Below are positions 15,740 to 25,738 of a DNA stretch of 64,000 nt, one piece after another (position 1 is the first letter of the stretch; each line of letters starts with the position of its first letter). This DNA is from Cytophagaceae bacterium (GTDB lineage: Bacteria; Bacteroidota; Bacteroidia; Cytophagales; Cytophagaceae). The position numbers were made by a program, and so were the translations under genes. The notes beneath the pieces were generated by a model. That model saw only the letters and a program-made list of their open reading frames with translations, was not told the DNA's origin and searched no databases. The stretch is from contig JALONM010000006.1 of NCBI GenBank assembly GCA_025454925.1, positions 89,050 through 153,049 on the forward strand, read 5' to 3'.

Positions 15740-18700
15740 TTATCGCTTGGCTGGAAAAAAATTTCTGGTAATGGCATAAAGGCCAGGAACAAGTACGATT
15801 CCAAGCAGTGTGCCGAAAAGCATGCCGCCTGCCGCTGCCGCACCTATTGTCTGGTTGCCGATGGCACCGGCACCAGTGGCGAATAAAAGAGGAAGTAATC
15901 CAACAATAAAAGCGAAGGATGTCATCCGGATAGGACGCAACCGGGCCAAAGCACCTTGCATAGCAGCTTCGGTTGCCGTGTAGCCTTGTTTTTCTTTTTG
16001 AATGGCAAATTCAACAATCAGAATAGCGTTTTTCCCTAATAGCCCAATTAACATCACCATGGATATTTGAGCATAGATGTTATTTTCAAGGCCAAACAGA
16101 AAGAGCGTAAAGAAAGCTCCAAAGATACCGGCAGGCAATGAAAGCAGGACGGGTATGGGTAGCGAAAAACTTTCGTACTGCGCCGCTAATAACAAGTATA
16201 CAAAAACGAGGCACACCAACATAATGTAAATGGCTTGGTTTCCAGTTTGAATTTCATCCCTTGTTATACCTGCCCAATCGATGTCAAAACCTGTTGGTAG
16301 TTGTGATTCTGCTACTTCCCTGATACATTTTATAGCATCTCCGCTGCTGTAGCCGGAGGCTGGCTCGCCTGTAATTTCAGCGGAAGGATACGTGTTGTAT
16401 CGAGTTATTTGATCTACACCATACACACGTTCCAAGGTGACGAAATTGGTTAAAGGCACCATTTCCCCCAATTCATTCTTAATAGAAAGCGTGAGCAAAT
16501 CTTCAGGCTTGCTTCGGTATTCTGGTAAAGCCTGAACCATCACTTTGTACATTTGTCCGAATCGAATAAAATTAGTGGCATATTCACTGCCTAAAAGAGT
16601 TTGAAGGGCACTGGTGATGGTCGCATTGGTGACGTGTTTCTGCGCTGCTTTATCAGCATCGATATGAATCAGGTATTGAGGGAAGCTGGCATCAAAAATG
16701 GAAAAAGCACTGGCAATTTCAGGTCATTTTTTTAGATCGGCTAAAAACTGTTGGGTTACTTTCTCCATGTTTTTTAAATCTCCTGTTCCGGTTTGATCCA
16801 ATAAGCGCAATTCGAAACCGCTGGCATTGCCATATCCAGGAACAGCAGGGGGTGGGAAATATTCGATGCTTGCATCCCGAATGTGTGCAGTTTTTTCTTC
16901 TACTAATTGTATGATTTCGGTAATTGATTCTTTTCGGTTTTGCCAGGGTTTTAAATTGATTAAACAGGTGCCATAGGTTGCCCCTGTGCAATCGGAAAGT
17001 ACATTGGTTCCAGCGAGTGTGGCCACCGACTCAATGGCTTCTATTCCATCGCAAGCACGTTGAATTTCATTTACTACCGATTTCGTTCTTTCCAGCGTAG
17101 ATCCGGATGGTGTAGTGATGCTCGCATAAAACATTCCCTGATCTTCATTCGGGATGAATCCGGTTGGAAGGACCTTCGATAATAAGCCGGAGCAAAGGCA
17201 GAAAAAAAATAAGGCAATCATGGTAATGAAATTCCGTTGCATCAGCCACTTGAGCGATCCTAAGTAAGTGTTGGAGAATTGCACATACCGTTCATTGAAT
17301 CGATGAAAAAATTTTTGAAGAAAATTATGATGAGTGCTATGACTGTCGGTGTGTTTTAATAAGGAAGCACAAAGAGCAGGCGTAATGGTGAGGGCAACGA
17401 TACCCGATAATACTATGGCTATGGCCATAGTAAGAGAGAATTGTCTGAAAAAAATTCCAACGGGTCCTTCCAGGAAAGAAGTAGGAATAAAAACGGCTGA
17501 CATCACCAAGGTGATGGCTAGAATTGCACCACTGATTTCTCGAATCGCGAGTTCGGTCGCTTTTTTAGGGGTATTGCCAAGTTCCATTTTGGCATGCACT
17601 GCTTCCACCACAACTATGGCATCGTCGATCACAATGCCTATGGCTAGCACGAGAGCAAACAACGTGATCAGATTTAGAGAAAAACCGAAAAGATAAATAA
17701 AGAATAACGTGCCGATCAAAGATACAGGAACTGTTAATGCTGGAATTAACGTAGATCGAAAATCTTGAAGGAAAATGAATACCACCAGCGATACTAATAA
17801 AAATGCTTCCAGGAGTGTTTTAATAACTTCGTGAACAGAGGTATCTAAAAAGCGCGATACATCATAGCTGATGCTGTAGTCCATGCCTTTCAGGAATTTT
17901 TGTTTTCTTCAAGTTTCTCTTTTACACGCTGAATTACCTCGGAGGCATTGGATCCTGGTAATTGCTTGAGCATAATGGCAGCGGTTGGTTTGCCATTGAG
18001 TTTAGCTTCTACATCAAAAAAAGTAGTGCCGAATTCAACGTCGGCGATTTCTCCTAACTTCAAAATATTTCCTTGTTCGTCCGTTCGGATGGGGATGTTT
18101 CGGTATTGATCTTCGGTATTGTATTTTCCTGTATACTTAATTACGTATTGAAGGTCTTGAGCCGTTTTGTCCGAACTTTCCCCTACTTTTCCCGGCGCAG
18201 CCTCTACATTTTGTGCTTGAAGAGCTTCTACAATTTCCTGAGGGGATAACTGATAGGAGGTAAGTTTGTCGGGTTTCAGCCATATACGCATGGCATATTC
18301 TTTAGCGCCCAGGATGTCGGCGTATCCTACTCCTTTTATTCTTTTTAAATCAAGCAGTACGTGTATGTCGGTAAAGTTGTAAAGGAATTTTTCTTCTAAA
18401 GAACTGTCGTTACTGAAGATGTTTACATACATCAGCATACTATTTTCTTCTTTAGCTATCTTGACTCCATTTTTAATAATTTCTGCAGGAAGTTCGCCCA
18501 TGACGGCTGATACTCTGTTTTGCACGTTGACCGCGGCTACATCAGGATCGGTGCCTGCTTCAAAGATAATTTGAACAACACCGACTCCGTCGTTTCCTGC
18601 ATCAGAAGACATGTATTTCATGCCGGGAACTCCATTGATTGCCCTTTCCAAAGGGACAATGCCGGCTTTGGTTACTGTTTCTGCATTGGCTCCTGTGTAT

Positions 18701-18843
18701 TCAATGGTCACATTTACTTCCGGTGGCGCGATGGAAGGGAATTGAGACATGGGTAATTTACTCAATGCCAGCAGCCCAAGAAAGCAAAGAAGAAGCGATA
18801 TTACGACAGATAATACCGGCCTTTTAATAAAGCGTAAGAACAT
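15740..18843 (-). pseudogene. RND multidrug efflux pump (AcrB/HAE1 family), broken by frameshift and stop
   Basis: A proton-driven inner-membrane RND pump of expected length about 1034 residues. Residues 1-317 are in one frame and end KEKLEENKNS at TGA 17892-17890. Restoring one A to the A5 run (plus-strand T run 17897-17901) continues cleanly into LKGMDYSISYD. The second segment contains the proton-relay pair in GIVIDDAIVVVE and ends at TGA 16726-16724. After that TGA the same frame stays open through PEIASAFSIFDASFP to the C-terminus at 15740. So there is one frameshift and one in-frame nonsense codon, probably an Arg CGA changed to TGA. The gene sits between intact adaptor and channel genes. 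Homopolymer sequencing error could explain the first defect but not the second. Confidence 0.85.
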
Positions 18844-18879
18844 AGTGTATGCGTTTTACCTGATCGATTGGTTTCCTGA

Positions 18880-19977
18880 TTACTGTTGCAAACTAATAAG
18901 CTGGGGCTTTATTTCTTCGCCTTCCCGGATGGATTGTATGCCTTCAAAAATGATTCTGTCCTGTTCAGAAATTCCTGATTCCACCACATAGTACTGTGCC
19001 AGACGCAGTCTTGGAATAAAACTTTTTCGAATGACACGGTTGGAAGAGTCAAGCAAATAGACATACGTTTTATCCTGAATTTCAAAGGTTGATTTTTGAG
19101 GAATGAGACATGCTTTTTTTAATCGGTGTGAAATTCTGATTTTACCTGCGGAGCCGTTTTTTAGAATTTCACCGGCGTTATTGAATCGAGCTCTATAGGA
19201 AACTGTACCAGATTTTTTATCGATGTCGGCGATTACTGTTTCGATTTTTCCGGCAACAGGATATTTTTTTTGATTGGCCATAATCAACTCTACCTGATGC
19301 GCTTGATGCAAGGGTTCTTGTTGAGAAAAATTCAACGCTTCTTTTTCAGAAATTTTAAAGTATGCAAAAATTTCTAAATTGTCGGATAAGGTAGTGAGTA
19401 AAGCCCTTTCCTCTATTAAGCTTCCTTTTTTGTATTGAATCCGATTGATCCTTCCAGCGAAGGGCGCTTTAATAGCGCACATGGAAATGCGGAGTTTGAT
19501 GTTGGAAAGTTCTGCCCGCACTTCCAGAATCTGAGCTTTAGCTGCCTCCAATTTGGCTTTTGCCATTTCCAGTTCTGATTCGGAAATGATATTTTTTTCT
19601 ACCAAACGAAGGGTGTTGTCAAGGCTTACTTGTTCCATTTTTTCAGCTGCCAAGGCATTGGCAAGCTGGGCTTCGGCTTTCGCTAATTCTTGCTGAAAGT
19701 GCGGGTTGATTAATTGAAATAAAACTTGTCCTTCTTTTACATAGCTGCCTTCGTCGGCTAAAATGCGATCCATGTATCCATGCACATGACTTCGTATTTC
19801 AATGTTTTGTCTGGATTCTATGTCTGCGACATATTCTGTAAAATAGGTGGTATCTTTTATTGTGGGATTAATTATTGGGTATTCTGAATGCAAGGATTCA
19901 GATGGGGTTTGCTTGCAGCTCCATAGAATGCAAAGCAATAGCATGTAACATGCTAGTTTTCTCAGAAGCATATACAA
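18880..19977 (-). CDS. RND efflux periplasmic adaptor (membrane fusion lipoprotein)
   Basis: A HlyD/AcrA-family adaptor of 365 residues that bridges the RND pump and the outer-membrane channel. The N-terminus MYMLLRKLACYMLLLCIL leads to a lipobox with Cys near residue 22 (LWSCKQ). A biotinyl-lipoyl-like half-motif (GYMDRILADEGSYVKEGQVLF) is followed by a coiled-coil hairpin (about 90-165). The returning lipoyl half is IKAPFAGRINRIQYKKGSLIEE, then beta-barrel and membrane-proximal domains. It is the first gene of the efflux operon, 36 bp before the pump pseudogene. ATG codon 3 is an alternative start. Confidence 0.9.
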   Translation of the reverse strand: MYMLLRKLACYMLLLCILWSCKQTPSESLHSEYPIINPTIKDTTYFTEYVADIESRQNIEIRSHVHGYMDRILADEGSYVKEGQVLFQLINPHFQQELAKAEAQLANALAAEKMEQVSLDNTLRLVEKNIISESELEMAKAKLEAAKAQILEVRAELSNIKLRISMCAIKAPFAGRINRIQYKKGSLIEERALLTTLSDNLEIFAYFKISEKEALNFSQQEPLHQAHQVELIMANQKKYPVAGKIETVIADIDKKSGTVSYRARFNNAGEILKNGSAGKIRISHRLKKACLIPQKSTFEIQDKTYVYLLDSSNRVIRKSFIPRLRLAQYYVVESGISEQDRIIFEGIQSIREGEEIKPQLISLQQ

Positions 19978-20265
19978 TGTTGTTTAGGGAAAGCTCCGGG
20001 AGCCTCCATGAGATTGTTTACTACAGAATTGAAAATCTAAGCGGATGCAGATCCCTTAGGTATCGTTATCGTTGTGAGGGTTGAAACACCTTTCCAAATA
20101 AAATTTTAACCAATTTCTTTATTGGGGTGTTTCTTATTTTTACCCGTTGCCAATAGCTTGCAGGCAATTCTTCATTCATTTTCTGCATAGGACATGCGTT
20201 TAGTACATACCAAGATTGAAGCCTTATGATGAAGGCCATTAGTTAGGGTCGGGAGACTCTACTAA

Positions 20266-20655
20266 TTAACAGAATGAAGGAGGGTGATCTAAAGGCGAAG
20301 GAGCCAATGATCTTAATTGTGAATTAAAATAGGAATGAATATGTATCAGGTGCAAACCCGAAATGTCAATCAATGCCAATGAGTTAACTAATTCATGAGG
20401 AATATCAATTTTCTTAATGAGGTTCTCCGATTCCGAATCGTCGTTTTCAGGAACCGCATCCGTAAGGTTGAAATATTTTTCCAAAATTAATTCAGAGATA
20501 CTTTCCATTTCGTTGATAGAAAGATCTTCTTCTAATTCCATGTCATGGTCTAGGTTGGTGAGTATGTCCGGAGGGTCAATAGAAATATTCACCAGAGATA
20601 CCACCAGGTAAATCAATATGATTTGCTTTAGCCATATAAAACGGAATCTCTTCAT
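20266..20655 (-). CDS. Small membrane-anchored protein upstream of the efflux operon
   Basis: A 129-residue protein with one N-terminal hydrophobic helix (FIWLKQIILIYLVVSLVNI), then an acidic region (MELEEDLSINEMESISELI). The C-terminus ends PLDHPPSFC. I do not recognise a named family, but short proteins with an N-terminal helix and a terminal HPP motif are, to my recollection, often found before RND operons in Bacteroidota. It points in the same direction as the efflux genes, 288 bp upstream of the adaptor gene, so cotranscription is possible. Confidence 0.55.
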   Translation of the reverse strand: MKRFRFIWLKQIILIYLVVSLVNISIDPPDILTNLDHDMELEEDLSINEMESISELILEKYFNLTDAVPENDDSESENLIKKIDIPHELVNSLALIDISGLHLIHIHSYFNSQLRSLAPSPLDHPPSFC

Positions 20656-21078
20656 TTCATGTAAAGGTAAGCTATTTTTAAGGACACTTGCAAGAGTAAT
20701 ACCATGGAGGTATGAGTCAACGCCCTATTTTCAATATATATTTTTAACCGTAAAGGCGTTCGTTTGTTTAATCTTCCCGCTAAATTTTAGCGTTTGATTT
20801 TTTTTAGTAAAAATGAACTCATCTTTCCTGCGTCTTTTTGGACCTACTTTTCTAGTAATCCATGGCGGAAATTGAGCAGTTGCGAAATTGAAAACCAACT
20901 GGCATAATTCCAAGCCGTATTAGCCGCAGGTAATATGCTTATCCGGTAATAAGGTTTTCTTGTCTTTTAAATGGAAGGTTCTGTTTATGAGAGTATTAGT
21001 TATTTTCATGGATTTGAAATTGTACGAAACCTTCATCCTTTTCAGACGTACAAACTCGTTGGAAAGGACTAATAACCG
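20656..21078. other. Divergent intergenic region, no gene seen
   Basis: This 423-bp AT-rich gap separates the small membrane protein gene (minus) from the sensor-phosphatase gene (plus). It holds a short hairpin CGCTAAA/TTTAGCG near 20780 but no exact promoter consensus and no believable reading frame. Confidence 0.5.
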
Positions 21079-24000
21079 TTGAAATCATTTTTAGTACATA
21101 TTTTTTTTGTGTTTCTTTTTTTTGTGATGAATCTGAAGGCAGGTCTCCCGGATCCTCCTCCCATATTCATTAATTATCAAATGGAGCAAGGCCTGGCCAA
21201 CAACTGGGTCAAATCTATTTTACAGGATCACGATGGGTATTTGTGGTTTTTAACAGCCGAGGGTTTACATAAATTTAATGGTACTAAGTTTTCCATTTAT
21301 AAATACGAAGCATCCAATCCACAATCATTGCCTGCCAACAATTGTAAATCCTTATTGGTGGATAAAAACAATGTTATTTGGGTGGGTCATCATTTTGGTA
21401 TTTCCCGTTTGGATCCGGTAACGGATAAATTTGTAAATTTTACCTATGCTGCCAACAATCGCGAAAGCCTCCCTTCCAACGATGTTATTTCTCTGAGCAA
21501 TGCGCCCGATGGTATGATCTGGATTGGAACCGTTGAAGAAGGATTAGCAATACTGGATCCGGAAACGATGGTGATCCGGCGGTTTTCAGATGTTTATCCT
21601 GGCTTGTCTGATTTTAAAATCAACACCTTAAAAGTAACTAAGGCCGATCGTAAACGTCGCATCTGGCTGGGTTCCGGAACGGATGGGTTGAAAATGCTTG
21701 ATCTTGATACCAAAAAAATCCGGAAGTTTGAAACGCCAGAAATTCCTTCCAATAATATCATTACCATTTACGAAGACGATAAAGGTGGAATTTGGTTGGG
21801 TACTTTGCACGGAGGTTTGTTAGAGTACGATGAAGCCAAGCAAACGTTTGTTAAGCACTTATGGAAAGGGAATAAGTCATTGATCGAATCCATTCATTCC
21901 ATTACTTCCGATAAAAATGGAAAGCTTTGGTTGGCTTGCGAAAATCAGGGGCTTCAAGTGTACGATCCCATTACTCATGAATTGAAAGATATGGAATATA
22001 AAAAGTACGAGCCCAATGGGGTGTCGCATAATTCCATACAAGTGGTTTTCAGAGATCGCCAACACGATATGTGGTTGGGTACATTTGTCGGCGGCTTGTC
22101 GTATTATAAATTCCCTAACAATAAATTCGGTCATTACTTTCATATACAAGATGATTCCCGGTCTCTGTTAGAGAACTCTACTATTTGTTTTTTGGAAGAT
22201 TACAAAGGAGCCTTTTGGGTTGGTACAGATCATGGAGGAATAACACGATACAATCCAGATAAATCCATTTCTTACATAGGGACTTATAAGAAAGCGGATA
22301 TAAAATTGCCAGGTGACGTCATTATAAAATTATACGAATCACAAGATCGTAAGGTGTGGATAGGATCGTATTATCATGGATTTCAGATTTATGATCAGGA
22401 ATCAGGTACGTTGGAATCGTATGAAAATATTCAGCTGGATAATGGTAAAACAATTTCAGGCTATACGGCTGCGGCATTTACAGAGGACCGTTCCGGCGCG
22501 GTTTGGATAGGTACCTGGGGGAATGGAATTATACGCTACGATCGGGTAACAAAAAAATTCACCCAATTCAATCGGGTAAGTACCCAAGGCAATTTGCCGG
22601 GTGATTTTATTTTTTCATTGTTTACGGATCGAGATGGAATTGTTTGGGTGTCTTGCTCTTCGGGTTTTGTAAAGTTGGTGCCAGAGTCAGAACATTTTAA
22701 GATGTTTGTTTCCGAATCAAATAATTCCAAAAGTATTTCAGGGTTAGTAGTGTTTCATGCCATGGAAGATTCCAAGGGCTATATATGGGTTACTACTGAC
22801 ATGGGACTTAATCGGTATGATAAAAAGGATAATACTTTTAAACGATATCAGGAGCCCACGGCCTTCCCAAATAATAATTGCTTTAATGTTCAGCAAGATC
22901 GCAAAGGTAAGTTGTGGATCTCCTCCAGTAACGGTTTAATTTATTTTGATCCGGAATCAGAAAAGTATCAAGTGTTTGTGCAGTCGGATGGAATTCAGGC
23001 CAGGCAATTTGCCATAAATGCAGGGTATACGCTGCGCGATGGAAGGCTTGCTTACGGAGGCCTGAAAGGGTTTAATCTGTTCGATCCTGCAACCATCAAC
23101 ATGTTTAGTGTGGCGCCTCCTGTTTTTTGTTATTTGAAGCGCAATGCTGAATTTGTAAAACTTCAACATGATAGCACAGTTCAGGTTGATTATGCCCATC
23201 GTAACCTTGATTTTTCTTTTTTGGATATTGACTTTAATATGGATAAAGCCAACCGGTATTCCTTTATGCTGGAGGGATTTGACAAGGGATGGCGCAATTC
23301 TATTAACGACGGACTAGCTACATACACCAATTTGGATGCCGGTTCCTATATGTTTAAACTAAAAGTGTATTTTCCAACTATTAATACCACGAAAGAATTT
23401 TCATTTCCAGTAATCATAGGAAAACCATTCTGGCAGAAATGGTATTTTAAAATATTGCTTTTCGCTTTTATTATTTGGTGTTTGTATCAACTGAATAAAT
23501 TACGTAACCGCTACTACGAAAATCAAAAACAACAATTGGAATTAAAGATTGAAAAGCGTACGGCGGAAATTACCTTGCAAAAGGAGAAAATAGAAAGTTT
23601 GTTGATGCAGATAGAAGAAAGTTTGGATGTAGCGCAGAATATCCAGCAATCCTTGCTGCCTTCAGAGAAAAAAATAAAAGAAAGTTTTAGTGATCATTTT
23701 GTGATCTACAGGCCACTTGCAAAAGTAAGTGGAGACTTTTACTGGATGTACAAAAAGGGAGATAAAATTCTTATAGCCTTAGTAGACTGCACCGGGCATG
23801 GCGTGCCCGGTGCGATATTAGCTATGATGGCAAACGATAAGTTGAACGAAATCGCCAGAGGTTTTGCTTTTGTATCGGCCTCTGGCTTTTTAAACATTCT
23901 TCAAAACGAGTACGGCGAATTGCTAAGGTCCGAGTCGAATGCCTTGAGTGGCATGGATATTTCACTCTGTGTAATTGATCCGGTAAAGAGTGAACTGCAA

Positions 24001-24354
24001 TTCGCGGGTGCCAAAGCTTCTGTATTTCATGTTGCCGGAGAACAATTGAAAGTGTACAAAGGGGCGCGTTTTCCTATTGGTTATTATGAAGGCATTGTGA
24101 ACGATTTCGGCACAGTTACGACCACTTATAAAAAAGGTGATATGCTGTATTTGTTTTCCGATGGTGTTATTGATCAGATGGGAGGCGAGTCAAATAGCAA
24201 ATTCCTGACCTCGCGCTTATCGGCAATGATTAAAGAGATGAATGGAAAACCTTGTGAGCAGCAACAAGAATTTGCTAGTCAGGTATTGAAAAACTGGATG
24301 GGCGATCAACAGCAACAATTGGATGATATTTCTCTGATAGGAATCCGGCTTTGA
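21079..24354 (+). CDS. Propeller sensor with C-terminal PP2C (SpoIIE-type) serine phosphatase
   Basis: A 1091-residue membrane sensor. A signal peptide (first about 21 residues) precedes two seven-bladed propellers built of two-component-regulator repeats (recurring WIGT/WLGT and LxxLxxD motifs, about 30-690). A Y_Y_Y domain follows (about 700-780), then one transmembrane helix (WYFKILLFAFIIWCLYQL, about 790-807) and a coiled coil (about 812-865). The C-terminal SpoIIE/PP2C domain carries SGDFYW near residue 885, VDCTGHGVPGA and LFSDGVIDQ, which hold the metal-binding aspartates. It probably senses an external ligand, perhaps a glycan, and dephosphorylates a cytosolic Ser/Thr target such as an anti-sigma antagonist. 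No kinase domain is present. Confidence 0.88.
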   Translation: MKSFLVHIFFVFLFFVMNLKAGLPDPPPIFINYQMEQGLANNWVKSILQDHDGYLWFLTAEGLHKFNGTKFSIYKYEASNPQSLPANNCKSLLVDKNNVIWVGHHFGISRLDPVTDKFVNFTYAANNRESLPSNDVISLSNAPDGMIWIGTVEEGLAILDPETMVIRRFSDVYPGLSDFKINTLKVTKADRKRRIWLGSGTDGLKMLDLDTKKIRKFETPEIPSNNIITIYEDDKGGIWLGTLHGGLLEYDEAKQTFVKHLWKGNKSLIESIHSITSDKNGKLWLACENQGLQVYDPITHELKDMEYKKYEPNGVSHNSIQVVFRDRQHDMWLGTFVGGLSYYKFPNNKFGHYFHIQDDSRSLLENSTICFLEDYKGAFWVGTDHGGITRYNPDKSISYIGTYKKADIKLPGDVIIKLYESQDRKVWIGSYYHGFQIYDQESGTLESYENIQLDNGKTISGYTAAAFTEDRSGAVWIGTWGNGIIRYDRVTKKFTQFNRVSTQGNLPGDFIFSLFTDRDGIVWVSCSSGFVKLVPESEHFKMFVSESNNSKSISGLVVFHAMEDSKGYIWVTTDMGLNRYDKKDNTFKRYQEPTAFPNNNCFNVQQDRKGKLWISSSNGLIYFDPESEKYQVFVQSDGIQARQFAINAGYTLRDGRLAYGGLKGFNLFDPATINMFSVAPPVFCYLKRNAEFVKLQHDSTVQVDYAHRNLDFSFLDIDFNMDKANRYSFMLEGFDKGWRNSINDGLATYTNLDAGSYMFKLKVYFPTINTTKEFSFPVIIGKPFWQKWYFKILLFAFIIWCLYQLNKLRNRYYENQKQQLELKIEKRTAEITLQKEKIESLLMQIEESLDVAQNIQQSLLPSEKKIKESFSDHFVIYRPLAKVSGDFYWMYKKGDKILIALVDCTGHGVPGAILAMMANDKLNEIARGFAFVSASGFLNILQNEYGELLRSESNALSGMDISLCVIDPVKSELQFAGAKASVFHVAGEQLKVYKGARFPIGYYEGIVNDFGTVTTTYKKGDMLYLFSDGVIDQMGGESNSKFLTSRLSAMIKEMNGKPCEQQQEFASQVLKNWMGDQQQQLDDISLIGIRL

Positions 24355-24518
24355 TGAACCGTTGCAAGAGGAAGGTTCCTAGACTTCCCTTTTCTTGTCG
24401 GTCAAGAAAAAAAGTATAAATCAGCATTCAGTAGAATATCTTAACTACTTTTTACTTACATTCGGTTCGCAGTGCAGTCTGCATTCCGGCATCATTTGCT
24501 GCATAAAAATAAAAACGT

Positions 24519-25733
24519 ATGGAATTAATGTCTTCACTAAGGCGTCTGGATCAGCTAGAGGCTGCCTTGGAACACAAGGAGCTACATCGGGCAACTTGCT
24601 TGCTGATGGATCTGGTGCGCGATTATAGCACCGAGCAGGGATTGCTCCAGGAAGCAATGGCTATTCGTCAGTATTATAATTCCTGTAAAGTATTAGGAAA
24701 GCAGGAATTGGCGCCTCAGGAAACTCAACAGGTGTTGGAACGTTCGGCAGCACTGTTCTCAACCATTCAACAATTGCCCCTGGAGAGCCTGGATGCCTCC
24801 ATGCGTCAAGAATATCCGGTGCGTCCCTTTTTAAAAGCAAATAATATCCGTAAGACCTATGGAGGGAAAGGAACTTTTGCCTTAGGCCCGGTAGATGCAG
24901 TATTGAGTCCTGGTCAAATAACCGGAATCGTGGGAGAAAACGGAAATGGAAAAACTACCTTACTCCGGATTTTGGCAGGCATGTTGAATACGGATTCAGG
25001 GACTCTCGATTATACATTGGCTGGCGAAACCTGCTCCGATCCGTATCTCATAAAACAGCGTATTGTCTATATCCCACAACGACTTTCTGCCTGGCAAGGA
25101 ACCTTAAAAGAGAACCTTCATTTTGCTGCGGCCATACACGGCATTCATGGTGCCCATAATGAACAGATCGTAGCATTTGTGATTCACCGGATGGGCTTAT
25201 CCAACTTTGCCAACTTCGGGTGGTCGGAACTATCCAGTGGTTATAAGCTGCGCTTTGAATTGGCTAAAACATTGGTTTGGTCGCCCTCGATCTTGATCCT
25301 GGACGAGCCTTTGGCTAATTTGGATATCAATGCGCAACAGTGGTTGTTGCAGGATTTTAAACAGTTGGTTTCTTCGTTGCGGCATCCCCTAAGCATTGTG
25401 TTAAGTTCACAGCAATTGCATGAAGTAGAACATATTGCCGATAATCTGATCTATTTGCGAAATGGTCAATGCGATTACAGTGGTCGCCGGCAGGATTTTA
25501 TGCAACAGCGTTCTTTTAACTTGTTTGAAGTTTCCGGTCGCTTTTCTATCCACGATTTGAGAGCTGCCTTGCCTCCCGACTGGGAACTTTCTGAGAAGGG
25601 CTCTAATTTTACCATCCGCACTCCATTAAGCATCGATGCTGCTGTATTGCTGCAGCAATTGTTGGAGAAAAAATTCACCCTGCTATATTTCCGAGACATC
25701 AGTACTTCGACCAAACAGCTCTTTCAATTATAG
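24519..25733 (+). CDS. ABC transporter ATPase with N-terminal helical extension
   Basis: A 404-residue protein. Residues 1-110 are predicted helical and lack any motif I know. The ABC nucleotide-binding domain follows, with Walker A GENGNGKTT near 148-156, a signature region SELSSGYKLRFELAKTL, and Walker B SILILDEPLANLD. About 90 residues follow the NBD. The next gene, 5 bp downstream, encodes a multispanning membrane protein and is almost certainly its permease partner. The transported substrate or regulated process is unknown. The N-terminal extension is unusual for an ABC ATPase. Confidence 0.85.
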   Translation: MELMSSLRRLDQLEAALEHKELHRATCLLMDLVRDYSTEQGLLQEAMAIRQYYNSCKVLGKQELAPQETQQVLERSAALFSTIQQLPLESLDASMRQEYPVRPFLKANNIRKTYGGKGTFALGPVDAVLSPGQITGIVGENGNGKTTLLRILAGMLNTDSGTLDYTLAGETCSDPYLIKQRIVYIPQRLSAWQGTLKENLHFAAAIHGIHGAHNEQIVAFVIHRMGLSNFANFGWSELSSGYKLRFELAKTLVWSPSILILDEPLANLDINAQQWLLQDFKQLVSSLRHPLSIVLSSQQLHEVEHIADNLIYLRNGQCDYSGRRQDFMQQRSFNLFEVSGRFSIHDLRAALPPDWELSEKGSNFTIRTPLSIDAAVLLQQLLEKKFTLLYFRDISTSTKQLFQL

Positions 25734-25738
25734 TTACT

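Noticed and set aside
16724..16726. Recoded TGA (selenocysteine or similar) in the RND pump
   Set aside because: RND pumps have no such site, no SECIS-like hairpin follows, and the gene has a second independent defect.
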